From Mesorhizobium zhangyense (GTDB lineage Bacteria > Pseudomonadota > Alphaproteobacteria > Rhizobiales > Rhizobiaceae), in the NCBI RefSeq assembly GCF_011045115.1, contig NZ_JAAKZG010000013.1, positions 100,429 to 164,428 of the forward strand: a DNA stretch of 64,000 nt, given 5' to 3'. The position numbers were made by a program, and so were the translations under genes. Position 1 is the first letter of the stretch; each line of letters begins with the position of its first letter. Below are positions 28,315-37,002 of this stretch, piece after piece. Under the pieces are notes generated by a model. That model was not told the origin of the DNA, made no database searches, and saw only the letters and a list, made by a program, of their open reading frames with translations.

Positions 28315-28383
28315 GTGGCCCAAAGAGCCGGGTGGGGTCATCGTTGAAGCGCGTTACGCTTTCTACCGTAGACCCCCTTACCC

Positions 28384-28680
28384 TCAGTCAGCTTCCATCT
28401 GGCAGCTGGGACCGACCCATTTGCCTGTGGAAACATCCACATGGTTGTTCGAATCCATCGGGCTGCAAACCGGATAACGATCGTCGCCTTGCCGTTGCGT
28501 GCTTAACATCCTGTCGTGGTCGATATCGGTATTGGCGGAGTCGGGATTGGCAGTCTGCTGGTCTTGCTGCTGCGACTGCGGGGCTGCTGGCTGTTGATCC
28601 GGTTGTTGATCTTGCGCACTGACACAACCGGCTATTGCCAGCAAAAGAAAGCCCATTGCCGACAGGACGATAACTCTCAT
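28384..28680 (-). CDS. small putative lipoprotein, Gln-rich
   Basis: 98 residues. A signal peptide ends in a lipobox, LLLAIAGC with Cys19, so lipid attachment is likely. A Gln/Asp/Pro-rich linker (about 22-50) follows, and the short C-terminal half has two Cys (PVCSPMDSNNHVDV and GPSCQMEAD) that could form a disulfide. No known domain recognised. It is alone between mrp and coxG genes. Coding potential rests on the clear lipoprotein signal; the overlapping frame 28388-28705 looks like a shadow. Confidence 0.6.
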   Translation of the reverse strand: MRVIVLSAMGFLLLAIAGCVSAQDQQPDQQPAAPQSQQQDQQTANPDSANTDIDHDRMLSTQRQGDDRYPVCSPMDSNNHVDVSTGKWVGPSCQMEAD

Positions 28681-28783
28681 GTTTCACCTCACGAAGAAGA
28701 GACAATCAGGCTACGTCCAGCCGCACAAGGCTCAAAAATAGTCCGTCAGTTCACAAAGTTGACAACCTTGCCATAACGAACTG

Positions 28784-29236
28784 TTACCCGGCGCTCACTT
28801 TCTCATTGAAACTCGAGAAGAACTGGCCGGCCAGCTTCTTCGACGTCGAGGTGATCAATCGGCTGCCAAGCTGTGCGATCTTGCCGCCGACATCGGCCTT
28901 GGCCTCATATTTGAGAAGGGTGGAGTTCGCGCCGTCCTCGGTCAGCGTCACATCCGCGCCGCCCTTGGCAAAGCCGGCGATGCCGCCCTTGCCTTCGCCC
29001 TGAATGGTGTAGGAGTGCGGCGGCTTCAGGTTCTTCAGAGTGACCTCGCCGGCGAATGTCGCCTTGATGGGCCCGATCTTCAGCACCACGGTTGCGGCCA
29101 TGTCGGTCGGCGTCTTCATTTCCAGGTTCTGGCAGCCCGGAATGCATTCCTTGAGAACCGCCGGGTCGTTCAGCGCTTCCCACACTTTCTGCACGGGTGC
29201 CGCGATGTGTTCCTCGCCTTCGATAATCAGGGCCAT
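28784..29236 (-). CDS. CoxG-like SRPBCC-domain protein
   Basis: 150 residues, almost entirely an SRPBCC fold of the CO-dehydrogenase subunit G family (MALIIEGEEHIAAPVQKVWEALNDPAVLKECIPGC...). CoxG homologues help membrane attachment or carry quinone-type ligands for Mo hydroxylases; many are encoded away from cox genes. Here no coxL/M/S or maturation genes are adjacent, so the function cannot be inferred beyond a small hydrophobic-ligand-binding domain. Single gene, divergent from the dehydratase. Confidence 0.85.
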   Translation of the reverse strand: MALIIEGEEHIAAPVQKVWEALNDPAVLKECIPGCQNLEMKTPTDMAATVVLKIGPIKATFAGEVTLKNLKPPHSYTIQGEGKGGIAGFAKGGADVTLTEDGANSTLLKYEAKADVGGKIAQLGSRLITSTSKKLAGQFFSSFNEKVSAG

Positions 29237-29428
29237 GACGTCCTCCGACTGATTGCTTCATGAGGCGTAGCGAACCCGGCAGGTCTTGTCCATCGCACCA
29301 AAGTGTTGGGGGCTGCCACGCACACTCATGCGCTTCTCCTCAAGCTTGCGGCCCGGAACGCCCAAAGTGCCCCTTGCGAGCGTTCCCGCCTTGTCATAAC
29401 CATTCAGCACCAAATTCGGGAGAACCTC

Positions 29429-31231
29429 ATGGCCGGCGCAAAAACAACAAAAAAATTCCGCTCGCAGGAGTGGTTCGACAATCCCGACAATCCGGGCATG
29501 ACCGCGCTCTATCTCGAGCGCTACCTGAATTACGGCCTGACGCGCGAGGAACTGCAATCGGGCAAACCGCTGATCGGCATCGCCCAGACCGGGTCGGACC
29601 TGTCACCCTGCAACCGCCATCACATCGAGCTCGCCAAGCGGGTGCGCGAAGGCATCGTGGCAGCCGGTGGCGTCGCCTTCGAGTTTCCCTGTCATCCGAT
29701 CCAGGAGACGGGCAAGCGCCCGACCGCATCGCTTGATCGCAACCTCGCCTATCTGTCGCTGGTCGAGGTGCTTTACGGCTATCCGCTCGACGGCGTCGTG
29801 CTGACCATCGGCTGCGACAAGACCACGCCGGCCATGTTGATGGCCGCGGCCACCGTCAACATCCCGGCCATCGCGCTCTCGGTCGGCCCGATGCTGAACG
29901 GCTGGCACAAGGGCAAGCGCACCGGCTCGGGCACCATCGTCTGGGAATCGCGCCAGCGGCTTTCGGCCGGCGAGATCGATTATGACGAGTTCATGGACAT
30001 CGTCGCCTCGTCCGCACCGTCGGTCGGCTATTGCAACACCATGGGCACGGCGACCACGATGAACTCGCTGGCTGAAGCACTCGGCATGCAACTGCCGGGT
30101 TCGGCCGCCATTCCCGCGCCCTATCGCGAGCGCGGGCAGATTTCCTACGAGACCGGCAAGCGCATCGTCGGCATGGTCCATGAGGATTTGAAGCCGTCCG
30201 ACATCATGACCCGCGAAGCCTTCGAAAACGCCATCGTCATCAATTCAGCCATCGGCGGCTCGACCAACGCGCCGATCCACCTCAACGCCATCGCTCGCCA
30301 TCTCGGCGTCAAGCTCGACAATGACGACTGGCAGGCTGTCGGCCACAAGATCCCGCTGCTGGTCAATCTCCAGCCGGCCGGCGAATATCTCGGCGAGGAT
30401 TATCACCATGCCGGCGGTGTGCCTGCGGTGGCGGCCGAACTGCTCAAGGCCGGCCTGCTGCCGCATCCCGCCGCGTTGACGGTCAATGGCCGCTCGATGG
30501 GCGACAACTGCGCCAATGTCGAAAACCTCAACCCGGAGGTCATCCACCCGGTCTCGAATCCGCTCAAGGAAAGTGCCGGCTTCATCAACCTCAAAGGCAA
30601 TCTGTTCGACAGCGCCATCATGAAGACCAGCGTGATATCGCCGGAATTCCGCGACCGCTATCTCTCCAACCCCAAGGACCCCGAAGCCTTCGAAGGCAAG
30701 GCGATGGTGTTCGACGGGCCGGAGGATTATCACGCCCGCATCGACGATCCAGCACTTGGCATCGACGAGCACACGCTTTTGTTCATGCGTGGGGCAGGCG
30801 CCGTTGGCTATCCCGGCGGTGCCGAGGTGGTGAACATGCAGCCGCCCGCCTATCTCATCAAGAAGGGCATCCACTCGCTGCCCTGCATCGGCGACGGCCG
30901 CCAGTCCGGCACATCCGGCACGCCGTCCATCCTCAACGCCTCGCCGGAAGCGGCGGTCGGCGGCGGGCTGGCGCTGCTGAAATCAGGCGACCGGGTGCGC
31001 ATCGATTTGCGGAAGGGCACTGCCGACATCCTCGTCACCGACGACGAGATCGTGCGCCGCCGCGCCGAGCTGCAGAACAACGGCGGCTATCATTTCCCCG
31101 AGCACCAGACGCCATGGCAGGAAATCCAGCGCGGCATGGTCGACCAGCTGTCGGAAGGCATGGTGCTGAAGCCGGCGGTGAAATACCAGCGTGTGGCGCA
31201 GACGAAGGGTGTTCCGCGGGACAATCATTGA
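29429..31231 (+). CDS. IlvD/Edd-family sugar-acid dehydratase (arabinonate/xylonate type)
   Basis: 600 residues from ATG 29429, preceded by GGGAG. The three cluster cysteines are Cys61 (LSPCNRHH), Cys129 ([10 protein letters not shown]) and Cys202 (GYCNTMGTA), the arrangement of the [2Fe-2S] pentonate dehydratases. The length and the [28 protein letters not shown] segment also fit that branch better than IlvD for branched-chain amino acids. It dehydrates an aldonic acid to the 2-keto-3-deoxy acid. No other sugar-oxidation gene is adjacent, so the substrate is open. Confidence 0.85.
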   Translation: MAGAKTTKKFRSQEWFDNPDNPGMTALYLERYLNYGLTREELQSGKPLIGIAQTGSDLSPCNRHHIELAKRVREGIVAAGGVAFEFPCHPIQETGKRPTASLDRNLAYLSLVEVLYGYPLDGVVLTIGCDKTTPAMLMAAATVNIPAIALSVGPMLNGWHKGKRTGSGTIVWESRQRLSAGEIDYDEFMDIVASSAPSVGYCNTMGTATTMNSLAEALGMQLPGSAAIPAPYRERGQISYETGKRIVGMVHEDLKPSDIMTREAFENAIVINSAIGGSTNAPIHLNAIARHLGVKLDNDDWQAVGHKIPLLVNLQPAGEYLGEDYHHAGGVPAVAAELLKAGLLPHPAALTVNGRSMGDNCANVENLNPEVIHPVSNPLKESAGFINLKGNLFDSAIMKTSVISPEFRDRYLSNPKDPEAFEGKAMVFDGPEDYHARIDDPALGIDEHTLLFMRGAGAVGYPGGAEVVNMQPPAYLIKKGIHSLPCIGDGRQSGTSGTPSILNASPEAAVGGGLALLKSGDRVRIDLRKGTADILVTDDEIVRRRAELQNNGGYHFPEHQTPWQEIQRGMVDQLSEGMVLKPAVKYQRVAQTKGVPRDNH

Positions 31232-31244
31232 AGCGCAGCATTTC

Positions 31245-31263
31245 CCTCCCCTCAAGGGGGAGG
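31245..31263. repeat. CCTCCCC-tcaag-GGGGAGG hairpin between convergent genes
   Basis: Same palindromic core as at 28296, in the 43-base gap between the dehydratase stop and the dppF stop. It could serve as a shared 3' end for both transcripts. Confidence 0.6.
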
Positions 31264-31274
31264 TGGGCGTCGGC

Positions 31275-32105
31275 TCAAGCCGCCTTCTTCTTCGCCAACC
31301 TAGCCTTGATGCTCTCCACGTCGGCGCGGGGCGTCGCGGCAAACAGCGTCCTGGTGTAGCTGTGCTTGGGGTCGGAAAACACCGCGTCGCGCGAGCCGTA
31401 TTCGACTGCCTCGCCGAAATACATCACCATCACGTCGTCGGCGATGTAGCGCACCACCGACAGGTCGTGGCTGATGAAGACGTAGGTCAGCTGGAACTCG
31501 TCCTGCAGGTCGGCAAGCAGGTTCAGCACCTGCGCCTGCACCGAAAGATCGAGCGCCGAGACCGGCTCGTCGAGCACCAGCAGACTCGGGTTCAGCATCA
31601 GCGCGCGGGCAATCGCGATGCGCTGGCGCTGGCCGCCGGAGAACATATGCGGATAGCGGTTGTAATGCTCAGGTGCGAGCCCGACCTTCTTCAGCATCGC
31701 CATGGCGCGGTCGCGCCGCTCGGCTGCCGGAATGTCGGTGTTGATCTTCAGCGGTTCGCCGAGCACGTCGCCGATCTTCTGGCGCGGATTGAGTGAGCCG
31801 TAGGGGTTCTGGAACACGATCTGCACCTTGCGCCGCATTTCCGGCGTCAGCGCCGAATGCGCGATGTCGACCTTGTTGCCGTCGATCAGAAGGTCGCCGG
31901 AAGTCGCCGGGTCAATCAGCGTGATGATGCGGGCGAGCGTGGACTTGCCGCAGCCGCTTTCGCCGACGATGGCCAGCGTCTTGCCTTTTTCGACCGAGAA
32001 GCTGACACCCTTCACCGCGTGAACGGTGCGCGCTTTCGTCAGCAGGCCGCCGCCGACATGGTAGTCGCGAACGAGGTTCTTTGCCTGGAGGACCGTCTGG
32101 GTCAT
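31275..32105 (-). CDS. dppF: dipeptide ABC transporter ATPase DppF
   Basis: 276 residues. Walker A GESGCGKST, signature FSGGQRQRIAIARAL and Walker B LLVLDEPVSALD are intact, with an opening KNLVRDYHVGGG typical of the F subunit. Last gene of the dppABCDF operon; its start overlaps the dppD stop by four bases. It ends with a basic C-terminal tail and lacks the long C-terminal Cys motif seen in some oligopeptide ATPases. Confidence 0.9.
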   Translation of the reverse strand: MTQTVLQAKNLVRDYHVGGGLLTKARTVHAVKGVSFSVEKGKTLAIVGESGCGKSTLARIITLIDPATSGDLLIDGNKVDIAHSALTPEMRRKVQIVFQNPYGSLNPRQKIGDVLGEPLKINTDIPAAERRDRAMAMLKKVGLAPEHYNRYPHMFSGGQRQRIAIARALMLNPSLLVLDEPVSALDLSVQAQVLNLLADLQDEFQLTYVFISHDLSVVRYIADDVMVMYFGEAVEYGSRDAVFSDPKHSYTRTLFAATPRADVESIKARLAKKKAA

Positions 32106-32947
32106 GCCGTCGCTCCCTCGGGGTCGAGTGCGAAGTCGGAGATTGTCGGCAGCCGGTCGCCGGTGGCGTTGTCGGGCAGGGCCGAAAGCAGCGCCTTGGT
32201 GTAGTTGCTCTTCGGCGATTCAAACAGCGACAGAACGTCGGCTTCTTCCATCTTGCGTCCCTTGTACTGGACGATGACGCGGTCGGCGGTTTCGGCCACC
32301 ACGCCCATATTGTGGGTGATCATGATCAGCCCCATGCCGTGCTCGGCCTGAAGGCGCATCAGAAGATCGAGGATCTGCTTCTGGATGGTCACGTCGAGCG
32401 CGGTCGTCGGCTCGTCGGCAATCAGCAGCTTCGGATTGCAGGCGATGGCAATGGCGATCATCACGCGCTGGCACTGCCCGCCCGACATCTGGTGCGGGTA
32501 GGAACCAAGCCGCTCGGCCGGTTCGGCAATGCCAACCTGCTGCATGAGCTCGATGGCGCGGGCGCGGCGCTGGGCGCGGTCCATGCCCATATGCACGCGC
32601 AGCACTTCCTCGATCTGGAACCCGACGGTGAAGCACGGGTTGAGGCTTGCCATCGGTTCTTGGAAGATCATGGCGATGTCGCGGCCGATGATCTTGCGGC
32701 GCTGCTCGCCGGTGAGGCCGAGCAGGTCGACGCCGTTGAAGGCCATGCGGTCGGCGGTCACCGTCGCGGTTTTGGGCAGAAGGCCCATCACCGCCAGCAT
32801 CGACACGGATTTGCCCGAGCCGCTTTCACCGACGATCGCCAGCACTTCGCGCGGCTCGATCGACATGTCGATGCCCTTCACCGCCATGAACGCGCCGACG
32901 CTGGTGTCGAACGAAACGCAGAGGTTCTTGATTTGGAGAAGCGGCAT
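32102..32947 (-). CDS. dppD: dipeptide ABC transporter ATPase DppD
   Basis: 281 residues. Walker A GESGSGKS, signature [15 protein letters not shown] and Walker [17 protein letters not shown] are present. Pairs with DppF as the asymmetric ATPase dimer. One base separates it from the dppC stop. Confidence 0.9.
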   Translation of the reverse strand: MPLLQIKNLCVSFDTSVGAFMAVKGIDMSIEPREVLAIVGESGSGKSVSMLAVMGLLPKTATVTADRMAFNGVDLLGLTGEQRRKIIGRDIAMIFQEPMASLNPCFTVGFQIEEVLRVHMGMDRAQRRARAIELMQQVGIAEPAERLGSYPHQMSGGQCQRVMIAIAIACNPKLLIADEPTTALDVTIQKQILDLLMRLQAEHGMGLIMITHNMGVVAETADRVIVQYKGRKMEEADVLSLFESPKSNYTKALLSALPDNATGDRLPTISDFALDPEGATA

Positions 32948-32948
32948 C

Positions 32949-33854
32949 TTACGACCTCTTCAGCTTGGGGTCGAAGGCGTCGCGCAGGCCGTCGCCGATC
33001 AGGTTGATGGCAAGCACGGTGATAAGGATGGCAAGGCCGGGATAGGTCACCACCCAGGGTGCGCGCAGGATGAACTCGCGCGCTGCCGCCAGCATCGTGC
33101 CCCATTCCGGCGTTGGCGGCTGTGCGCCCATGCCGAGGAAGCCCAGTGCCGCAGCCTCGAGAATGGCGTTCGAGAAGGACAGCGTCGCCTGCACGATCAG
33201 CGGTGCCAGACAGTTCGGCAGGATCGTCACCGCCATCAGCCGCAGATGCCCGGCACCTGCGACCTTGGCCGAGATGACGTATTCGCGGTTCTTTTCCGCC
33301 ATCACGGCAGCGCGGGTCAGGCGGGCAAAGTGCGGTTGCAGGACGACCGCGATCGCCAGCATGGCGTTGAACAGGCCAGGCCCGAGGATCGCCACCAGCA
33401 CCAGCGCCAGAAGCAGCGACGGGAAGGCGAGGATGATGTCCATGACGCGCATGATCAGCGTGTCGACCCAGCCGCGGAAATAGCCGGCGAGCACGCCGAG
33501 TATGATGCCGCTGGTGAGCGAGAAGACGACGACGACGAGACCGATGAACAGTGAATAGCGCGCACCGTAGATCAGCCGCGAGAGCATATCACGGCCGACG
33601 GCATCAGTGCCGAGGATGAAGGTCGATTTGCCGCCCTCGTGCCACATCGGCGGTGTCAGAAGCGCGTCGCGATACTGCTCGTTGGGCAGATGCGGTGCGA
33701 TCAGCGGCGCGAAGATCGCGACCAGAACGAGAAGGACGAAGACGATGAGGCCGAGGACGGCCCCGTGGTTCATGGAGAAATAGTGCCAGAACTCGCCAAA
33801 GGCGCCCGAACGGGCTTTGGCTTCTACGGGCAATGTGGCTGTTTCGTTGCTCAT
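32949..33854 (-). CDS. dppC: dipeptide ABC transporter permease DppC
   Basis: 301 residues. A cytoplasmic N-terminal segment is followed by about six membrane helices; the GTDAVGRDMLSRLIYGARYSLFIG segment and the permease loop SAKVAGAGHLRLMAVTILPNCLAPLIV are typical of the C subunit of dipeptide/nickel importers. It begins 7 bases after the dppB stop. Confidence 0.9.
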   Translation of the reverse strand: MSNETATLPVEAKARSGAFGEFWHYFSMNHGAVLGLIVFVLLVLVAIFAPLIAPHLPNEQYRDALLTPPMWHEGGKSTFILGTDAVGRDMLSRLIYGARYSLFIGLVVVVFSLTSGIILGVLAGYFRGWVDTLIMRVMDIILAFPSLLLALVLVAILGPGLFNAMLAIAVVLQPHFARLTRAAVMAEKNREYVISAKVAGAGHLRLMAVTILPNCLAPLIVQATLSFSNAILEAAALGFLGMGAQPPTPEWGTMLAAAREFILRAPWVVTYPGLAILITVLAINLIGDGLRDAFDPKLKRS

Positions 33855-33861
33855 CTTTGCC

Positions 33862-34869
33862 TCACTGCACGCGGATTCGCGGGTTGATGACGGCGTAGAG
33901 GAGATCGACGATCAGATTGACGGCCATCACGATCAGCGCGATCAAAAGCAGGCCGCTCTGCACCACGACATAGTCGCGCTTGCCGATGGAATCGATCATC
34001 CACTTGCCGATACCCGGCCAGGAGAAAATGGTCTCGGTGAGGATGGCGCCAGCCATCAGCGTGCCGACCTGCAGGCCGATCGTCGTGACGACCGGGATCA
34101 GCGCATTGCGGAAGGCATGCATCCCGATGACGCGGCGCGGCGTCAGGCCCTTGGCGCGGGCGGTGCGCACATAGTCTTCGCCCAGCACTTCCAGCATGGC
34201 CGAGCGTGTCTGGCGCGCAATGACGGCAAGCGGAATGGTGGCAAGCACGATCGACGGCAGGATCAGGTGGCTGACGGCGGAGCTGAAAGCGCCGCTCTTG
34301 CCCGACAGCAGGCTGTCGATAAGCATGAAGCCGGTGACCGGCGGGAAGAAATATTGCAGGCCGATACGGCCCGACACGGGCGTCCAGCCGAGATAACCGG
34401 AAAAGAAGATGATGAGCAGCAGGCCCCACCAGAAGATCGGCATGGAATAGCCGGTCAGTGCCGCGCCCATGGTCAACTGATCGAACCACGAGCCGCGCTT
34501 GACGGCGGCGAAGATGCCGGCCGGAATGCCGATGACGACCGCGATGATCATGGCGACCGTGGCCAGTTCCAGCGTCGCCGGAAACAGCGCCAGGAATTCG
34601 CCGATGACGGGGCGCTTGGTGGCGATGGAGATGCCGAAGTCGCCCTGCAGCACGTTTCCGATGTAGTCGAAATATTGCAGCCAGATCGGGCGATTGTAGC
34701 CGAAGCGTTCGAGCAGTTCCTGATAGCGCTCGGGGCTGACGCCGCGTTCGCCGGCCATGGCCAGAATGGGGTCGCCGGGCAGCAGGCGCACGAAGGCGAA
34801 TGCGGCAAGCGAGATGCCGAAGATCGTCGGAACGATCAGAGCGAGCTTGTTGAGAATATATCGGAGCAT
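33862..34869 (-). CDS. dppB: dipeptide ABC transporter permease DppB
   Basis: 335 residues, typical B subunit: LRYILNKLALIVPTIFGISLAAFAFVRLLPGDPI at the start, a central MLEVLGEDYVRTARAKGLTPRRVIGMHAFRNALIPV EAA loop and six hydrophobic segments. It forms the membrane channel with DppC. A stem-loop lies between the dppA stop and this start. Confidence 0.92.
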   Translation of the reverse strand: MLRYILNKLALIVPTIFGISLAAFAFVRLLPGDPILAMAGERGVSPERYQELLERFGYNRPIWLQYFDYIGNVLQGDFGISIATKRPVIGEFLALFPATLELATVAMIIAVVIGIPAGIFAAVKRGSWFDQLTMGAALTGYSMPIFWWGLLLIIFFSGYLGWTPVSGRIGLQYFFPPVTGFMLIDSLLSGKSGAFSSAVSHLILPSIVLATIPLAVIARQTRSAMLEVLGEDYVRTARAKGLTPRRVIGMHAFRNALIPVVTTIGLQVGTLMAGAILTETIFSWPGIGKWMIDSIGKRDYVVVQSGLLLIALIVMAVNLIVDLLYAVINPRIRVQ

Positions 34870-34884
34870 TTTTTCTTGCGAGAA

Positions 34885-34916
34885 GGGGACGACGCCCCGT
34901 TAAAGGCGCCGTCCCC
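34885..34916 (-). promoter_or_regulatory. stem-loop between dppA and dppB
   Basis: A 12-pair stem with one mismatch, arms at 34885-34896 and 34905-34916, lies between the binding-protein gene and the first permease. There is no proper T-run directly after the stem on the minus strand. It is more likely an mRNA-stabilising or partial-termination element that favours dppA product. Confidence 0.6.
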
Positions 34917-34933
34917 TCGATTCGCTTGCCTTG

Positions 34934-36529
34934 TTATTCGGCGATGTCGACGCCGTCGAAGCGATGGATGCCGAGCGGGTCCATGACGAAGCCCGAGACC
35001 TTCTTGGACATCGGCATGAAGACCTTCGAGTGAGCGATGGTCAACCACGGCGCTTCGCGCTTGAAGACGACCTGCGCTTCTTCGTAGATCTTGGTGCGTT
35101 CGGCCTGATCCGTCGTGGCCTTGCCCTTCAGAAGCAGGTCCTGGAACTCCTTGTTGCACCAGATCGCGTAGTTGGACTGGCCGATGGCATCGCAGCCAAG
35201 CAGGAACAGGAAGTTGTCCGGATCGCCATTGTCGCCGGTCCAGCCGAGCTGGAAGGCGCCGTCACGGTCCTTCTGCTTGCCGCGTTCGCGATACTCGGTC
35301 CATTCGTAGCTGACGATCTCGGCCTTCACGCCAACCTTGGCGTAGTCGGCCTGGATCAGTTCCGCGACGCGCTGTGCGTTCGGGTTGTACGGACGGCTGA
35401 CGGGCATGGCCCAGATCTTCATCGACAGATCCTTGACGCCGGCGGCCTCAAGCATCTTCTTTGATTCTTCCGGATTGTATTCGTCGTCCTTGATCGCGGT
35501 GTTGTAGGACCACATCGTCGGCGGGATCGGGTTGACGGCCACCTGGCCGGCGCCCTGATAGACCGCATCGATGATCGCCTGCTTGTTGACGGCCATGTTG
35601 AGGGCCTTGCGGACCTCGACCTTGTCGAACGGCGCCACGGTCGTGTTGTAGGCCATGTAGCCGATGTTGAGGCCTTCCTGTTCGGCAACATTCAGGTTCT
35701 CGTCAGCCTGCAGGCCGGCGATGTCGGCCGGAGCAGGATAGGACATGATGTTGCATTCGCCGGCCTTCAGCTTCTGCGCGCGCACTGCCGGGTCGGGCGT
35801 GATCGCGAAGATCAGGTCGTCGATCTTCTGGCGGCCGCCGAAGTAGCCGTCCCATGCCGCATAGCGGATGACGGCGTCGACCTGGTAGTCGACGAACTGG
35901 AACGGACCAGTGCCGATCGGCTTCTGCGTGAACTGCTGCATGGTGCCGGCTTTTTCGAGCGAGTCGGCATATTCCTTGGAGACGATCGATGCGAAGTCCA
36001 TGCCAAGGTCAGGCAGGAAGGCGACTTCCGGCTTGTTGAGCACGAACTTTACCGTCAGGTCGTCGACCTTGACGATTTCCTTGAGCAGCTCCGGGAAGCC
36101 CATGCCGGTGAAATACTCCCAGCCGGTGCCGGGAAGATATTCGAACCACTTGTTGTCCTTCTTCCACTGACGCTCGAAGGAGAAGATCACGTCGTCTGCG
36201 TTGAGGTCGCGGGTCGGCGTGAAATAGTCGGTCGTCTGGAACTTGACGCCCGGCTTGAGTTTGAAGGTGTATTCGAGACCATCATCCGAAACGGTCCAGC
36301 TTTCGGCGAGGCCGGGCGTGATCGTCGTCTTGCCGTGCTCGAATTCGACCAGGCGCGAATAGATGGTGCGCGAGGATGCGTCGAAATCGTTGCCGCCGCT
36401 CCATGGCGACGGGTCAAAACCGGCCGGCGACGCTTCCGAGCAGTAAACCAGCGTTTTGGCATTTGCCGCCGCGCCGCCCAAGACGGTTGCAGCCGCAAGC
36501 GCAGCTGCAAAAGTCAGCTTCCTTATCAT
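34934..36529 (-). CDS. dppA: periplasmic dipeptide-binding protein DppA
   Basis: 531 residues from ATG 36529, with AGGGAG upstream; the longer frame to 36592 lacks a signal-peptide start. The signal peptide is MIRKLTFAAALAAATVLGGAAANA. The mature N-terminus KTLVYCSEASPAGFDPSPW and the LGWTGDNGDPDNFL segment match DppA closely; a Cys pair (LGCDAIGQSNYAIWC) is also as in DppA. It binds dipeptides, and in some bacteria haem or delta-aminolevulinate, for the DppBCDF importer. Confidence 0.93.
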   Translation of the reverse strand: MIRKLTFAAALAAATVLGGAAANAKTLVYCSEASPAGFDPSPWSGGNDFDASSRTIYSRLVEFEHGKTTITPGLAESWTVSDDGLEYTFKLKPGVKFQTTDYFTPTRDLNADDVIFSFERQWKKDNKWFEYLPGTGWEYFTGMGFPELLKEIVKVDDLTVKFVLNKPEVAFLPDLGMDFASIVSKEYADSLEKAGTMQQFTQKPIGTGPFQFVDYQVDAVIRYAAWDGYFGGRQKIDDLIFAITPDPAVRAQKLKAGECNIMSYPAPADIAGLQADENLNVAEQEGLNIGYMAYNTTVAPFDKVEVRKALNMAVNKQAIIDAVYQGAGQVAVNPIPPTMWSYNTAIKDDEYNPEESKKMLEAAGVKDLSMKIWAMPVSRPYNPNAQRVAELIQADYAKVGVKAEIVSYEWTEYRERGKQKDRDGAFQLGWTGDNGDPDNFLFLLGCDAIGQSNYAIWCNKEFQDLLLKGKATTDQAERTKIYEEAQVVFKREAPWLTIAHSKVFMPMSKKVSGFVMDPLGIHRFDGVDIAE

Positions 36530-37002
36530 TGAAACACTCCCTGTCATGATACCAAGCCCCTCTGAACAGGCTTCGAGCCCGCATATAAGCATCGTTTTCG
36601 GGGCTTTGGAACTCCCTGTCTACATGCCGTTTGGGAAGAGGAACAAAGTTTCAAGAAGCCGATAAATTATAGACATAATATTTCATCCTGGGGCGCCTCG
36701 GCGAAATAGAGCGTCGCAGTCGTGCAATGACGGCGAAAGCTTGATTTTCGCGCCTCTCGCCTGATCAGGATTTTACCATTGAAGCGCGGCTGCTCTGAAA
36801 AATTGTTCAGAAACAAGCAGTAAATTTCATTGCCTTCATTACGCTGGGGCAAGACTTGCATGGCCAGCCCTTGTGACAATACATAGAGACACAGCGGTTT
36901 TGCGCGAGATGCTGCAGGAGGCAGACGAGGCGGGCAAGCCGGGGCGAATGCACGGTGAGGACCGAGAGACCAAGAAATAGAATACAGGGCAGGGAGGAAC
37001 GA
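36530..37002. other. 473-base intergenic region between dppA and the acyl-CoA ligase
   Basis: No convincing gene. It separates two divergent transcripts and must carry both promoters. Seen: a perfect TATAAT hexamer on the minus strand (36666-36671) without a good -35 partner, a small inverted repeat TCTGAA-aaattg-TTCAGA at 36794-36811, and the ribosome site AGGGAGG just before GTG 37003. Base composition around 36600-36880 is A/T-richer than the flanks. Confidence 0.5.

Noticed and set aside
29429..31231. IlvD (branched-chain amino-acid dihydroxyacid dehydratase)
   Set aside because: Length of 600 residues, the Cys spacing and the [20 protein letters not shown] segment match the pentonate dehydratase branch; no ilv genes nearby.
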